Assembly: GCF_937898475.1 (NCBI RefSeq)
Contig: NZ_CALEJS010000004.1
Span: forward strand, 1 to 27,951
Direction of reading: 5' to 3'
DNA from: an uncultured Chitinophaga sp.
Lineage (GTDB): Bacteria > Bacteroidota > Bacteroidia > Chitinophagales > Chitinophagaceae
DNA: 27,951 bases
Below are positions 1 through 7,540 of this stretch, one piece after another. Positions within the stretch are counted from its first letter, which is position 1; every line of letters starts with the position of its first letter. A program made the translations under genes and the position numbers. Below the pieces are notes generated by a model. That model was not told the DNA's origin. It did not search any database and was given only the letters and a program-made list of their open reading frames with translations.

Positions 1-54
1 GCGTGGGGTTCCAAACATTGAAATAGAATTTGACACAGTTTATTTTACACTCCC
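1..54 (+). repeat. Left copy of 54-bp terminal inverted repeat
   Basis: The first 54 bases are the exact reverse complement of the last 54 bases (27898-27951); identity breaks at base 55 (A here, G in the reverse complement of the right end). On the minus strand this copy is the last visible coding stretch of the very large unknown ORF. An exact match that starts at the window edge and stops abruptly fits a de Bruijn graph contig boundary (an overlap of k-1 for k=55) at least as well as a transposon end. Confidence 0.95.
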
Positions 55-3000
55 ACAGAGAACCGATATCCGCCGAATCAATAGATAATAAAGCAACATT
101 CCTAGCAATTGGTTCCAGGTTTTCCAGCTCAAACGCGACATCCTCAAATTGAATAGACTGAAAGATCCTGGTTAATGCCTCCCTGAACAATTCTTTGCTC
201 AGTTCCTGTACCGGCGAAAATTGCGCTTGTAGCCGCCTGAGTTGTTCTTCATCTAATTCTTTCTCCAGTCGGGAGATTGTTTTGGTTATAAACTCGCTCT
301 CAGAGGCATTGCCATTTGGCAACAGCAGTTGTTGAATATTATAAAGTAACACCAGCCAGGGCATGGCACCCTTCTCTCGGTATTTACAAATATGCTCAAC
401 ATTCTTTTCCAGATATTCCTTTACCTGCTTAAATTCCTCTGCTTGGTTCTCAAATGGCTTCCTGAATAAATTTGAGTTAAAGTGGCTCAATGTAATCTTC
501 TGTGTATCATATTCCGACAAGTCGAACTGCTTTAGTATATCATAAATGGCATTTTCTATTTCGGGCATATGATAATCTCTGAAGAAAAGCATTGCATTAT
601 ACAAGGTTGATATAACAAGTTCTTCATCAGTATCAGGATGAACCTCTACACAAGCTGTAAACAGCGTACCGTAAAATGCAGCATCAAAGATGTTCTTTTG
701 TTTTTCAAAACATCTGAAAAGACATAACCAGCCCAAGAAAGGAAAGTTTTCCACTTCGAAGGAATACAATAATACTTCTTCTGCAAAGTTTCTGGCAGTT
801 TGGTATTGAAAATTGAAATTTAACGCATCAATAAAATTCAGATATATGTCATAGAGAAACCGCTTGTAGGTAATTTGTTCCCTGACCAATGCAGAAAAGA
901 ATACGATCCACGTATAGCATTCTTCTAGTTCTTCTGATGAATATTGGCGCTGTTCAAGAAGGGACAGCCGATCAAGAAGGTATTCTAAAATACCAACCAC
1001 CTTTTCTTCCGGAAAAGAATGCTCAAGTTTCAGGGTAGACAAACTAACCCGGATATCTTTGTTCAGTGTGGATTGTAGTAGATCAAGCAGGTCCTTTTCT
1101 GTTGTTTCTCTATCGTAAGAAACATGTTGGAATGGTTCCTTTTTTCTGAATGTCCGGTCTTCTAATTTGCTCAATGAATTTATAAGTGATTGAATCAGGT
1201 AATCTAAACCATGAGAGCCAACCGTCTTGAATATCTGCAGAAGCTGGATTCTTGCTTCTCTATTGCCACGTTGGAAGGCGATAGCACTCATCACTGTGGG
1301 CAATAGAAAGGAGATTCTCTCTTCAATTATTTTTTTTGCAGTTTCCTTTTTCTTAAGTGGCTTTTCAAAATAGAACAACTGGCGCATGCAATATTCCAAT
1401 TCAGATACATTAGCCCAGATCACATCTTCCAGTGGAATTTTGTGTATGCTATCCTGTAGTATGATGGGTGAAGAACCAGGCAAGCCGAGAGGGTATTCCT
1501 GGAATTTATAGGTGGACAGGAGATGCGTTATAGGAATAGGGCTTATGCAAAATGACAGGAGTTTTTCACTCATTTCTTGCTCAGTCGAGTAATAAGTATT
1601 GGAGGCCATTTCCCTGGCTTCCATTTGCTCTTGTCCCATGATGACCATCCCTCTTTTAAACGCACCTGTGGAAAAGTAGTTGGATAATAGGAAAGGGTCA
1701 AGTGCAAAACAGTCATTTATCACGAGACCGCTGAGAGAAGGATAATCGGGCACAGCAATGCAGATAATATCCTTCGAAACTTTATCTCCAAGATACTGTT
1801 GCAGCGCTTCTTTTTTTTCTTGTAGCCGGAATGTAGCCTCAGTTACTTCATCAAGTACCTGCTCATATTCTTTTGAATTAAATGGAAAAGGTACAATACA
1901 TGCTTCCAATATCAGATAAACTGTTTCAAGTTCGAAAACTAAGGAATCTCTGAGTGGTTTGGGTAGTGTAGGATGTCCTACAACAGATAATCGCTTTATG
2001 CCTTTGTCTGTTTTGTCAACCATTATATCTTCAGCCAAATACCTGGAGAATAGACCAAGATGTTTTCCCTTTGGTATATATTTATTAATTAGTTGGTTGG
2101 CCAAATAGGCTGTGTTTAACTTTGAGATAGCATTTGTGTTAAAATAATAGTCTGATCCATATGAAAGAAGAGGCGATTTCCAGAGGTCTATATTCCCATC
2201 CATTACAGTGAATATGCTGGAAAGTATTTTTGCAACAGTGGTTTCTTTTATGCCTGATAATTTATGAAGGTGATGTGTTAGCTCCTTTTTACTTATTAGG
2301 ACAGGAATGGAAGTAGTTATCTCTGTTTGCCCCTTTGTATTAAGAAACGCTTCATCAGTTATGGTCCAAAAGAGAAGCTGCAGATCACTGATAACAAGCA
2401 ATATGGTTTGAATGGTAATGTTATCAAGCTCTTTTATATTGACATGTTGAAGATGAAAAAGATAAGCGATTTCCAAACCTGTGGATAGTTGTCTGTACCT
2501 GTTTTTTTGCTTCTTGCCGGAGAGCTTGAAAGTAAGTCTCCCTTTGGATATAACAGGAGTGGGTGAAAAAGTGTAAAAGTCCGGAAGTTTACCATCAAGG
2601 TATATGCTATATTCATGTAAATGGTTATTAAATCGCTCTGTACCTGCTCTTCTGAGACTGTAATAGTATTGTGGATAATGCTTGAATTTTATAGTATTCT
2701 CTTTCCTTTCTATTTCACAGAATTCACGTTTAAAATACTCAAAGGCATCTTTCAGATTAAATAATAGATTGGTACAGAGCATACATTTCCGCATAAGGGC
2801 CCATACATCTTTTTCACTCAATGTCGGCTTTCCTAGCTCTCTTTTAGGAGCATATTGGGAAATGATATTGATTAATACATTGCATACTTCGATGTTTATA
2901 TCAGCTGCGTCTTGGATTTTCACCTTTTCGTTAAACACAGTCTCAATGTCTCCATTCAGGGCCTCGCCGAATTCGGTTGGCACATTCTTATCATCCTTGA

Positions 3001-3349
3001 GAAAACTGTCAATGGACGCCAGATTGAGAGAGATAGCATCGTAATTAGATAACAACAACAACTGGTGGATGACATTGATTCGGTCAAGATTAATTTCATC
3101 CAGTAAGGATTCAATCTCCACCATAATAGATTCGTAGATCTCATTGAGCTCTAAGATAGCAACAACTTCTCCATTATCTCTAATCTTATAATCATTCGTA
3201 TTCCATACTGTTGTAAATTCGAGCAACCTGACGCCAAAAGTTGTTTTTTCAAATTCATCCGTAAAAGGATCGAATTCCGGATACGCTTTGATGAAGGACT
3301 TAATAATTTGAGATAGAGATAATACTATTTCTTCTGCGTTTTCGGTCAT
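1..3349 (-). CDS. Very large protein of unknown function (at least 1116 aa, 3' end outside window)
   Basis: Reading the minus strand from ATG at 3347-3349 gives 1116 codons without a stop up to the window edge, so the gene is partial at its C-terminus. It begins MTENAEEIVLSLSQIIKSFI. I recognise no catalytic motif, signal peptide or clear membrane segment; it looks cytosolic, rich in Leu, Ile, Glu and Lys and mostly helical. Around residues 467-505 there is a stretch (DSLVFELETVYLILEAC, then VTEATFRLQEKKEAL) that resembles, only weakly, the core of a restriction-endonuclease-like domain, with Ala-Cys where the E-x-K residues would be; if related, it is probably inactive. It follows the sigma, 114-aa and IrrE-protease genes on the same strand after 187 bp and may belong to their transcription unit. 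The last 18 codons lie in the terminal repeat, so the visible end may be chimeric. Confidence 0.75.
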   Translation of the reverse strand, partial: MTENAEEIVLSLSQIIKSFIKAYPEFDPFTDEFEKTTFGVRLLEFTTVWNTNDYKIRDNGEVVAILELNEIYESIMVEIESLLDEINLDRINVIHQLLLLSNYDAISLNLASIDSFLKDDKNVPTEFGEALNGDIETVFNEKVKIQDAADINIEVCNVLINIISQYAPKRELGKPTLSEKDVWALMRKCMLCTNLLFNLKDAFEYFKREFCEIERKENTIKFKHYPQYYYSLRRAGTERFNNHLHEYSIYLDGKLPDFYTFSPTPVISKGRLTFKLSGKKQKNRYRQLSTGLEIAYLFHLQHVNIKELDNITIQTILLVISDLQLLFWTITDEAFLNTKGQTEITTSIPVLISKKELTHHLHKLSGIKETTVAKILSSIFTVMDGNIDLWKSPLLSYGSDYYFNTNAISKLNTAYLANQLINKYIPKGKHLGLFSRYLAEDIMVDKTDKGIKRLSVVGHPTLPKPLRDSLVFELETVYLILEACIVPFPFNSKEYEQVLDEVTEATFRLQEKKEALQQYLGDKVSKDIICIAVPDYPSLSGLVINDCFALDPFLLSNYFSTGAFKRGMVIMGQEQMEAREMASNTYYSTEQEMSEKLLSFCISPIPITHLLSTYKFQEYPLGLPGSSPIILQDSIHKIPLEDVIWANVSELEYCMRQLFYFEKPLKKKETAKKIIEERISFLLPTVMSAIAFQRGNREARIQLLQIFKTVGSHGLDYLIQSLINSLSKLEDRTFRKKEPFQHVSYDRETTEKDLLDLLQSTLNKDIRVSLSTLKLEHSFPEEKVVGILEYLLDRLSLLEQRQYSSEELEECYTWIVFFSALVREQITYKRFLYDIYLNFIDALNFNFQYQTARNFAEEVLLYSFEVENFPFLGWLCLFRCFEKQKNIFDAAFYGTLFTACVEVHPDTDEELVISTLYNAMLFFRDYHMPEIENAIYDILKQFDLSEYDTQKITLSHFNSNLFRKPFENQAEEFKQVKEYLEKNVEHICKYREKGAMPWLVLLYNIQQLLLPNGNASESEFITKTISRLEKELDEEQLRRLQAQFSPVQELSKELFREALTRIFQSIQFEDVAFELENLEPIARNVALLSIDSADIGSLWECKINCVKFYFNVWNPT

Positions 3350-3536
3350 TTGAGTAGATTAAATAGTTTAAGCAAATAGGTCAGAATAAGCCTCTGCTAC
3401 ACACTCCGGAATTATTTTCGGGACAGATTGGTCAAGGAATCTAAAATACCCGACTGTTGGTGTATTGTACTATCAATTAACCTCCAAGTTTATGAAATGC
3501 CAAATGTATTGAGCTTAGAGGGGTAACGATTCAGTG
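3350..3536. other. Short AT-rich spacer between the giant ORF and the protease gene
   Basis: This 187-bp gap separates the protease stop from the start of the giant ORF on the minus strand. I see no strong hairpin with a T-run and no recognisable small gene, so the giant ORF could be read from the upstream genes or from its own promoter here. Confidence 0.4.
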
Positions 3537-4346
3537 CTAATCAAACCACAAGACGCTCAGAACATACCCATAACTATCGGAATAGTAGCACTGTTCGTAC
3601 ATATCCCTATCCGCATTGTAGGTCGCCTCGAACCAGTCATTAGGACTAACCGTTTCTATGCCAGTGTATCGTTTTCCAGAATCTGCAAAAAACTCTGCAG
3701 CTACTGTTCTTGGAGGTAATCTTTGGCCTCGTTTGAACCGGTTTACCCATTTAGGGAAGTCTTTGCTACGCGCAGACCATCTTATTTCGCCATTTTCTGA
3801 CAGCACGGCGCATATTTCATGAGTTCCTATCTCTGCAAATTTGATGGCCGTGCTGAGCACACTGACTTGGAAGGCAGCGGATAATTGCAACACTGTATCC
3901 AAGGAGAACTTTTTCGGTGTTTTAACTGCCCTGAACAGGTTGTCCGGCATCAGCAGGCAACTGGCAAAGTAATCAGCTTCCTCTTCCATTTCATTCTGAG
4001 GGTTAAGATCATTACGGGAGCCAATTGGAGCAATAGCTCCTGATTTAATACCAATGCGGTGTTCGTCAATAAAATAATGTGCCAACTCATGTGCTAAGGA
4101 AAACCTTCCCCTAGGAGAATTTTCGCTATTGCCCCTGTCCAGATTGACGTGGATATACCACTGGTCCTGCTCTTCTTCGTAAACCAGCAGTCCATCAAAG
4201 GTATTTTCATAGTGATCATAACAGACTATAATCTCTTCCGATGCAGCAATGTTAAGAAGCGCTGTCACCTGTCCAACTTGATAAAGGGCGGCGATTTGTA
4301 CGGCCATTTCCTTAAGGCTATTCCTTTTGTGATCCGTTATCATCAC
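3537..4346 (-). CDS. ImmA/IrrE-family zinc metalloprotease
   Basis: This 269-aa protein carries the zincin motif HELAH at residues 86-90 (two His ligands and the catalytic Glu87), followed by EMEEEADYFASCLLMP at about 119-134, the second family motif, which supplies the third zinc-ligand Glu. Family members (COG2856) cleave transcriptional repressors, for example ImmA on ImmR, IrrE/PprI on DdrO and CapP on CapH in CBASS operons. There is no N-terminal HTH domain. About 100 C-terminal residues beyond the protease core are unassigned and could be a sensor. The start overlaps the upstream gene by 29 bp, implying translational coupling. The overlap with the 114-aa gene and the sigma-like gene suggests that one of those is the substrate; that is inference. 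The CBASS operon lies divergently just beyond the sigma gene. Confidence 0.9.
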   Translation of the reverse strand: MMITDHKRNSLKEMAVQIAALYQVGQVTALLNIAASEEIIVCYDHYENTFDGLLVYEEEQDQWYIHVNLDRGNSENSPRGRFSLAHELAHYFIDEHRIGIKSGAIAPIGSRNDLNPQNEMEEEADYFASCLLMPDNLFRAVKTPKKFSLDTVLQLSAAFQVSVLSTAIKFAEIGTHEICAVLSENGEIRWSARSKDFPKWVNRFKRGQRLPPRTVAAEFFADSGKRYTGIETVSPNDWFEATYNADRDMYEQCYYSDSYGYVLSVLWFD

Positions 4347-4662
4347 CTTTAGTTTGTTGCTGATTCTTTTTAATCTTATCCAGGATATTCTGGGGGATGT
4401 CCCTTTCTCCCTTCCGGGCTGCCATCTTCAGTGGCGCAGTTGCTGCAGGTTTTTGTACCGGTTTATCAAGTGATATTACTTTACCAGTCTTGATGCCCAG
4501 TATAACCTCTGGGTCTAATAATTCAGATTCCGGGATGACTATATCCGCATATAATTTCTCGAACCGTCGAAGCTCGCTGGTCGTTCTGGGGAAAATGAAC
4601 CCGGTGGATGCCATCCAAGCTGTGATATTATTAGGTGTAATTTTCATATTAGTTGTTGCCAT
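4318..4662 (-). CDS. Conserved-looking 114-aa protein of unknown function between sigma factor and protease genes
   Basis: I cannot name this family. The N-terminal half contains ITAWMASTGFIFPRTTSE, then LRRFEKLYAD, an apparently folded helical segment; the C-terminal third (from about residue 70) is rich in Lys, Gln, Ala and Asp and probably disordered. It has no signal peptide or membrane segment. It overlaps the sigma gene by 14 bp upstream and the protease gene by 29 bp downstream, so the three are probably produced in fixed ratio. Position and size suit an anti-sigma or adaptor protein that the protease might cleave, but nothing in the sequence proves it. I take the annotated ATG; a second Met (residue 6) is also possible. 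Confidence 0.7.
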   Translation of the reverse strand: MATTNMKITPNNITAWMASTGFIFPRTTSELRRFEKLYADIVIPESELLDPEVILGIKTGKVISLDKPVQKPAATAPLKMAARKGERDIPQNILDKIKKNQQQTKGDDNGSQKE

Positions 4663-5320
4663 ATAACTTCAAATAAAGAGCCACGGTTTCAAAGGCCTTT
4701 TTTTTATAAACACGGATACTTTCTTGGGTAAGATTAAATTCGTCTCGTAATCTTTTAGTTACGCTGCGGGGAATATACTCGCCATCGCCTGCTTTACTTT
4801 CATAGTAAGCATAAGTCAAGTAGATCGCTTTATGACTCGGTGGCAGGCTTTCTAGTGCGTTGCTAATGATATCATGTTGTTTCTGTAACTGTGCTTTCCT
4901 TTCGGGTTCCGGGTCTAAAATATCCAGATCGGGTAGTTCCCAGAAAATCTCGTTTTCAGGGATGTCCATTTTGGAATGCGTCGTGTTTCGCCTGTAATCA
5001 GATAATAGTCGGGTTGCAATCTTTCCTATATAAATTTCAACGCAATCATCCAGCGTCCAGTTTCGGCAATTTTCCTGTTTGAAGGAGGTGCAATATCTGA
5101 ACTTACGAAATGCTTCAGTAGCGATTTCGTCTGCTATGGCATCATCATAGCCCATGTGATTTGCGACAACCCTGCATTTTTTTTGCACGCGTTCCCTGTA
5201 TCGCATAATAAACGCCCAAAAGATAGCGTCCGCAACGCTTGGGTCTTCGGCTGGATCTGTGGTGGCCATACCGGCTATCAGATCTGCGGTGGTTTCATCT
5301 TTAAACAATTCCCACTCCAT
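4649..5320 (-). CDS. Sigma-70-like (ECF-type) transcription factor
   Basis: This 223-aa protein has the two-part layout of small sigma factors. Residues about 33-112 resemble region 2, with DEIATEAFRKFRY and a basic stretch ending in LLSDYRRN. Residues about 154-212 resemble region 4, with ALESLPPSHKAIYLTYAYYE followed by a helix-turn-helix (SVTKRLRDEFNLTQESIRVYK). An acidic linker (PENEIFWELPDLDILDPEPE) joins them. Such proteins direct RNA polymerase to specific promoters and are normally held by a partner protein. It is the first gene of the minus-strand cluster and diverges from CBASS across 309 bp that contain paired palindromic repeats. A 7-bp inverted repeat sits 9 bp before the start codon. 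The alternative is a sigma-like DNA-binding protein that does not bind RNA polymerase. Confidence 0.75.
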   Translation of the reverse strand: MEWELFKDETTADLIAGMATTDPAEDPSVADAIFWAFIMRYRERVQKKCRVVANHMGYDDAIADEIATEAFRKFRYCTSFKQENCRNWTLDDCVEIYIGKIATRLLSDYRRNTTHSKMDIPENEIFWELPDLDILDPEPERKAQLQKQHDIISNALESLPPSHKAIYLTYAYYESKAGDGEYIPRSVTKRLRDEFNLTQESIRVYKKKAFETVALYLKLYGNN

Positions 5321-5328
5321 AGGTAAAT

Positions 5329-5349
5329 ACGTTCCAAGCTGGGGAACGT
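5329..5349. promoter_or_regulatory. Inverted repeat just upstream of the sigma-like gene
   Basis: ACGTTCC (5329-5335), a 7-bp spacer and GGAACGT (5343-5349) form a perfect dyad 9 bp before the sigma start codon. It could be an operator, for instance for autoregulation, or an RNA hairpin in the leader. It overlaps the left arm of the next inverted repeat. Confidence 0.5.
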
Positions 5350-5429
5350 GGATAACTGGTTGAGGTTAAATAATAACGGAAAATAAACCGATTTAAGTAG
5401 ATGACAAAATATTTCAACAGTTATCCACG
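5347..5429. repeat. Inverted pair of 12-bp DnaA-box-like sequences
   Basis: CGTGGATAACTG at 5347-5358 and its exact reverse complement CAGTTATCCACG at 5418-5429 contain TTATCCACG, one base from the DnaA-box consensus TTATNCACA. A perfect consensus match, TTATACACA, follows at 5441-5449. Three such boxes near repeats recall a replication origin, but no replication initiator gene is adjacent, so I only note the pattern. Confidence 0.45.
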
Positions 5430-5470
5430 GACGATACCCTTTATACACACTTATCACTGTTTAATGTATA

Positions 5471-5510
5471 TACGGAAAACCGTTATAACGCCTTTCCGTA
5501 TTATAGGTAG
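5471..5510. promoter_or_regulatory. Repeat A: nested-palindrome operator-like element
   Basis: Bases 5471-5500 form a 30-bp dyad: TACGGAAA at 5471-5478 pairs with TTTCCGTA at 5493-5500 around the perfect palindrome CGTTATAACG (5481-5490). The 40-bp unit matches repeat B (5539-5578) at 36 of 40 positions. It lies between the sigma-like gene and the CD-NTase gene, where a shared regulator would bind. Confidence 0.6.
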
Positions 5511-5511
5511 G

Positions 5512-5525
5512 GGACCAGCTGAGCT
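5512..5525. repeat. Short palindrome between repeats A and B
   Basis: CCAGCT-G-AGCTGG is a 6-bp-arm inverted repeat with a one-base centre, located in the spacer between the two 40-bp repeats. Shorter flanking arms (AGGTA and TACCT) extend the symmetry, so the whole A-spacer-B block is organised around this centre. Confidence 0.45.
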
Positions 5526-5538
5526 GGATTTACCTACA

Positions 5539-5578
5539 TACGCAAAACCGTTATAACGGCTTCCCGTATTAAAGGTAG
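5539..5578. promoter_or_regulatory. Repeat B: second copy of the operator-like element
   Basis: This 40-bp copy starts 68 bp after the start of repeat A, keeps the perfect CGTTATAACG core (5549-5558) and the GTATTA and AGGTAG ends, and has lost part of the outer symmetry. It ends 51 bp before the CD-NTase start, a position suited to control of the CBASS promoter. It could also be an iteron, but no initiator gene is next to it. Confidence 0.6.
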
Positions 5579-5629
5579 TAGCAGGTATCCTCAAGGCATG
5601 TGAATGTTAAATAATTAAATAATATAATA

Positions 5630-6859
5630 ATGTTGACACCGCAGCAACGGGAGCAGTTCAGTGAAATCTTCGAAGAACTGGCAAAGTCCCTGGATATTAC
5701 AAAGAAAGAGTATGAAGATGCAGTTACCAGTTATCAATTTGTAGGCCGTTGGCTAGCCGGTGAAGATTCGGAGTTAGCGGTCTATCAGCCTGAGATTCTG
5801 CCCCAGGGATCCTTCCTGCTGGGGACAATGATCCGGCCGGTACATGAAGACGATGACCTGGATATTGATCTGGTGTGCCGCCTGGTTGGTAAAAGAGATA
5901 ACTGGGCACAGTTTCATTTGAAGCAGGCGGTGGGGAATCGTCTGAAAGCTCATGGGACGCTGGAGCGCATGCTGCGCGTACCCGATGGGCGGAGGTGCTG
6001 GACGCTTGACTATGCCGAAGAATCTCGTTTCCATATGGATGTCCTGCCTGCTATCGTGTGGCAGGGCTATCAGATCCTGCTGGAGAAGGCATTTTCTAAC
6101 TCCTTTAGGGACCAGGATATAGCATCACTGGCCATACGGATTACCGACAAGGAAGCCCGTAATTACAAAGTAGCCACAGATCCACTGGAATGGTTGTTAA
6201 GCAATATGTTCGGTTATGCCGCCTGGTTCAAGGACCGGTCTGATATAAACCTGGTTAAGGCAATTAATTTAAGAGAGGCCATCAAGCCGGTACCCACCTT
6301 TCAGGTGCATAAGACGCCCCTGCAGCGTATCGTACAGATTCTGAAGCGCCACCGGGACATTATGTTTAATGGCGATGAGGACAAGCCTATATCCATTATT
6401 ATTACCACCCTTGCCGCCCTGGCTTACCGCAAACAGACGGATATAATGACCGGTTTGCAGGAAGTAGTCGTAGAGGTGGACCGCTATATAGAAGACCACT
6501 ATGATCCAGCTACCGACACTTGGTATAAGTGGATCGGCAATCCTGTTAATTCACTGGAAAACTTTGCGGATAAGTGGAGGACTCATCCCAAGCGCCAGAC
6601 TAAATTTTACGAGTGGTTACAGGCAGTAAAGCAGGATATCACCTATGTTACGTCTCAGCGGCAGCTACCGGCCATCCGGGAGGCGCTTAGCCGTCCATTT
6701 GGAGGCCGGGTGATCGATAAAGTGTTCAATAACATGGCGACTACCAAAAGGGAACTGCGAGAACAGGGCGGTCTTCGCATGGCTGCAGGCACCGGTATGC
6801 TAGGTAACATTGGTAGGACAAGTGTTAGTGATCACTCATTCTTTGGCAGCAATGAGTAG
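5630..6859 (+). CDS. CBASS CD-NTase (cGAS/DncV-like cyclic nucleotide synthase)
   Basis: The 409-aa protein makes a cyclic di- or trinucleotide second messenger on phage infection. It has the nucleotidyltransferase GS motif (PQGSFLLGTMIRP, G60-S61), the metal-binding pair D78-x-D80 (DLDIDLV) and a third acidic residue at D137 (FHMDVLPA). The order and spacing are those of the CD-NTase family, and about 400 aa is normal. The ATG at 5630 is preceded by a very AT-rich stretch without a Shine-Dalgarno sequence. Its stop overlaps the E2 start, so the two are translationally coupled. The C-terminus ends FFGSNE; in type II CBASS the C-terminus of the CD-NTase is conjugated to a target, so this tail is functionally relevant. 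The sequence alone does not tell which cyclic nucleotide is made. Confidence 0.93.
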   Translation: MLTPQQREQFSEIFEELAKSLDITKKEYEDAVTSYQFVGRWLAGEDSELAVYQPEILPQGSFLLGTMIRPVHEDDDLDIDLVCRLVGKRDNWAQFHLKQAVGNRLKAHGTLERMLRVPDGRRCWTLDYAEESRFHMDVLPAIVWQGYQILLEKAFSNSFRDQDIASLAIRITDKEARNYKVATDPLEWLLSNMFGYAAWFKDRSDINLVKAINLREAIKPVPTFQVHKTPLQRIVQILKRHRDIMFNGDEDKPISIIITTLAALAYRKQTDIMTGLQEVVVEVDRYIEDHYDPATDTWYKWIGNPVNSLENFADKWRTHPKRQTKFYEWLQAVKQDITYVTSQRQLPAIREALSRPFGGRVIDKVFNNMATTKRELREQGGLRMAAGTGMLGNIGRTSVSDHSFFGSNE

Positions 6860-7268
6860 GCTCTCATTACTGCACCAAGAGGGAGCGTTGCGGTCATATT
6901 TTCCCGGTTGCGAGATTTTCAGGGAGGGAGAGTCTGTACTCACCTGGATACATGCGCTGCAGCCTTCCCCGCTCAGTGATACCTATCGGGTAAAGCTGCA
7001 TTACAGTAAAGGACAGGTAAAGGCCTATGTACTTACGCCGAAGTTAAAGCTGGCGGAAGGGGAGAGGAAACTGCCCCATGTCTACAGTACGGAACGTCAG
7101 CAACTTTGCCTGTATTATCCGGAAAAACGAGAGTGGCATGCCGGTATGCTGTTCGTGCAAACGATCATCCCGTGGATGTCCGAATGGCTCTATTTCTATG
7201 AGATATGGCTGTGCTGCGGTAAATGGCTGGGTGGAGGGATTGAACATAGCGGGGCAGAGCCTAAGTAA
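6852..7268 (+). CDS. Standalone E2-like conjugating enzyme of short type II CBASS
   Basis: I choose the ATG at 6852, which overlaps the CD-NTase stop (ATGAGTAG), giving 138 aa; an upstream start at 6810 would overlap 50 bp. The segment HVYSTERQQLCLYYP (residues 76-90) matches the E2 pattern of a conserved His a few residues before the catalytic Cys, here Cys86. It is followed by TIIPWMSEWLYFYEIWL and GKWLGGGIEH, the signature of bacterial E2s found beside CD-NTases. No E1 or JAB protease gene is present, which defines the short form. In this class the E2 is thought to modify or prime the CD-NTase through its C-terminus. The gene lies in the same operon as its partner, CD-NTase, and before the effector. 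Confidence 0.88.
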   Translation: MSRLSLLHQEGALRSYFPGCEIFREGESVLTWIHALQPSPLSDTYRVKLHYSKGQVKAYVLTPKLKLAEGERKLPHVYSTERQQLCLYYPEKREWHAGMLFVQTIIPWMSEWLYFYEIWLCCGKWLGGGIEHSGAEPK

Positions 7269-7304
7269 AATGGCATCATTTATTAACTATTAAATATCAA
7301 TTCA

Positions 7305-7535
7305 ATGAAAAATTACCATTTAACAAAACATGGCGATGACTGGCGACTGGCAAAAGAAGGCGCGTCTAGGGTTTCTTTAGATCTATCAGGGTTAAACAAG
7401 GTTCAGGCAACCCAACAGAGTGCGCAGTTTTTGACAGGGACTGGCAGTTCCTTGAAAATTCATAATGTAAACGGTCGGATACAAGAGGAAAGAACCTATC
7501 CCAAATCCATGGACCCCAAGAAAAGTAAAGGATAA
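7305..7535 (+). CDS. DUF2188 family small protein inside the CBASS operon
   Basis: The 76-aa protein matches the DUF2188 pattern: an N-terminal MKNYHLTKHGDDWRLAKEGA, a central helix and the hallmark NGRIQEERTYPK, followed by a basic tail ending SKG. The pattern suggests strand-strand-helix-strand secondary structure. It lies 36 bp after the E2 gene and 5 bp before the phospholipase gene, so it is clearly part of the operon. DUF2188 has no established role. It might be a regulator or cofactor of the effector, or, given its position next to an E2 and a C-terminal glycine, a conjugation substrate; both are inference. Confidence 0.82.
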   Translation: MKNYHLTKHGDDWRLAKEGASRVSLDLSGLNKVQATQQSAQFLTGTGSSLKIHNVNGRIQEERTYPKSMDPKKSKG

Positions 7536-7540
7536 CGATA

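Noticed and set aside
2682..3044. 120-codon plus-strand frame opposite the giant ORF
   Set aside because: It lies entirely antisense to a continuous 1116-codon frame and has no recognisable features.
5347..5578. A functional replication origin
   Set aside because: DnaA-like boxes and repeats are present, but no replication initiator gene is adjacent and the position between divergent genes fits regulation better.
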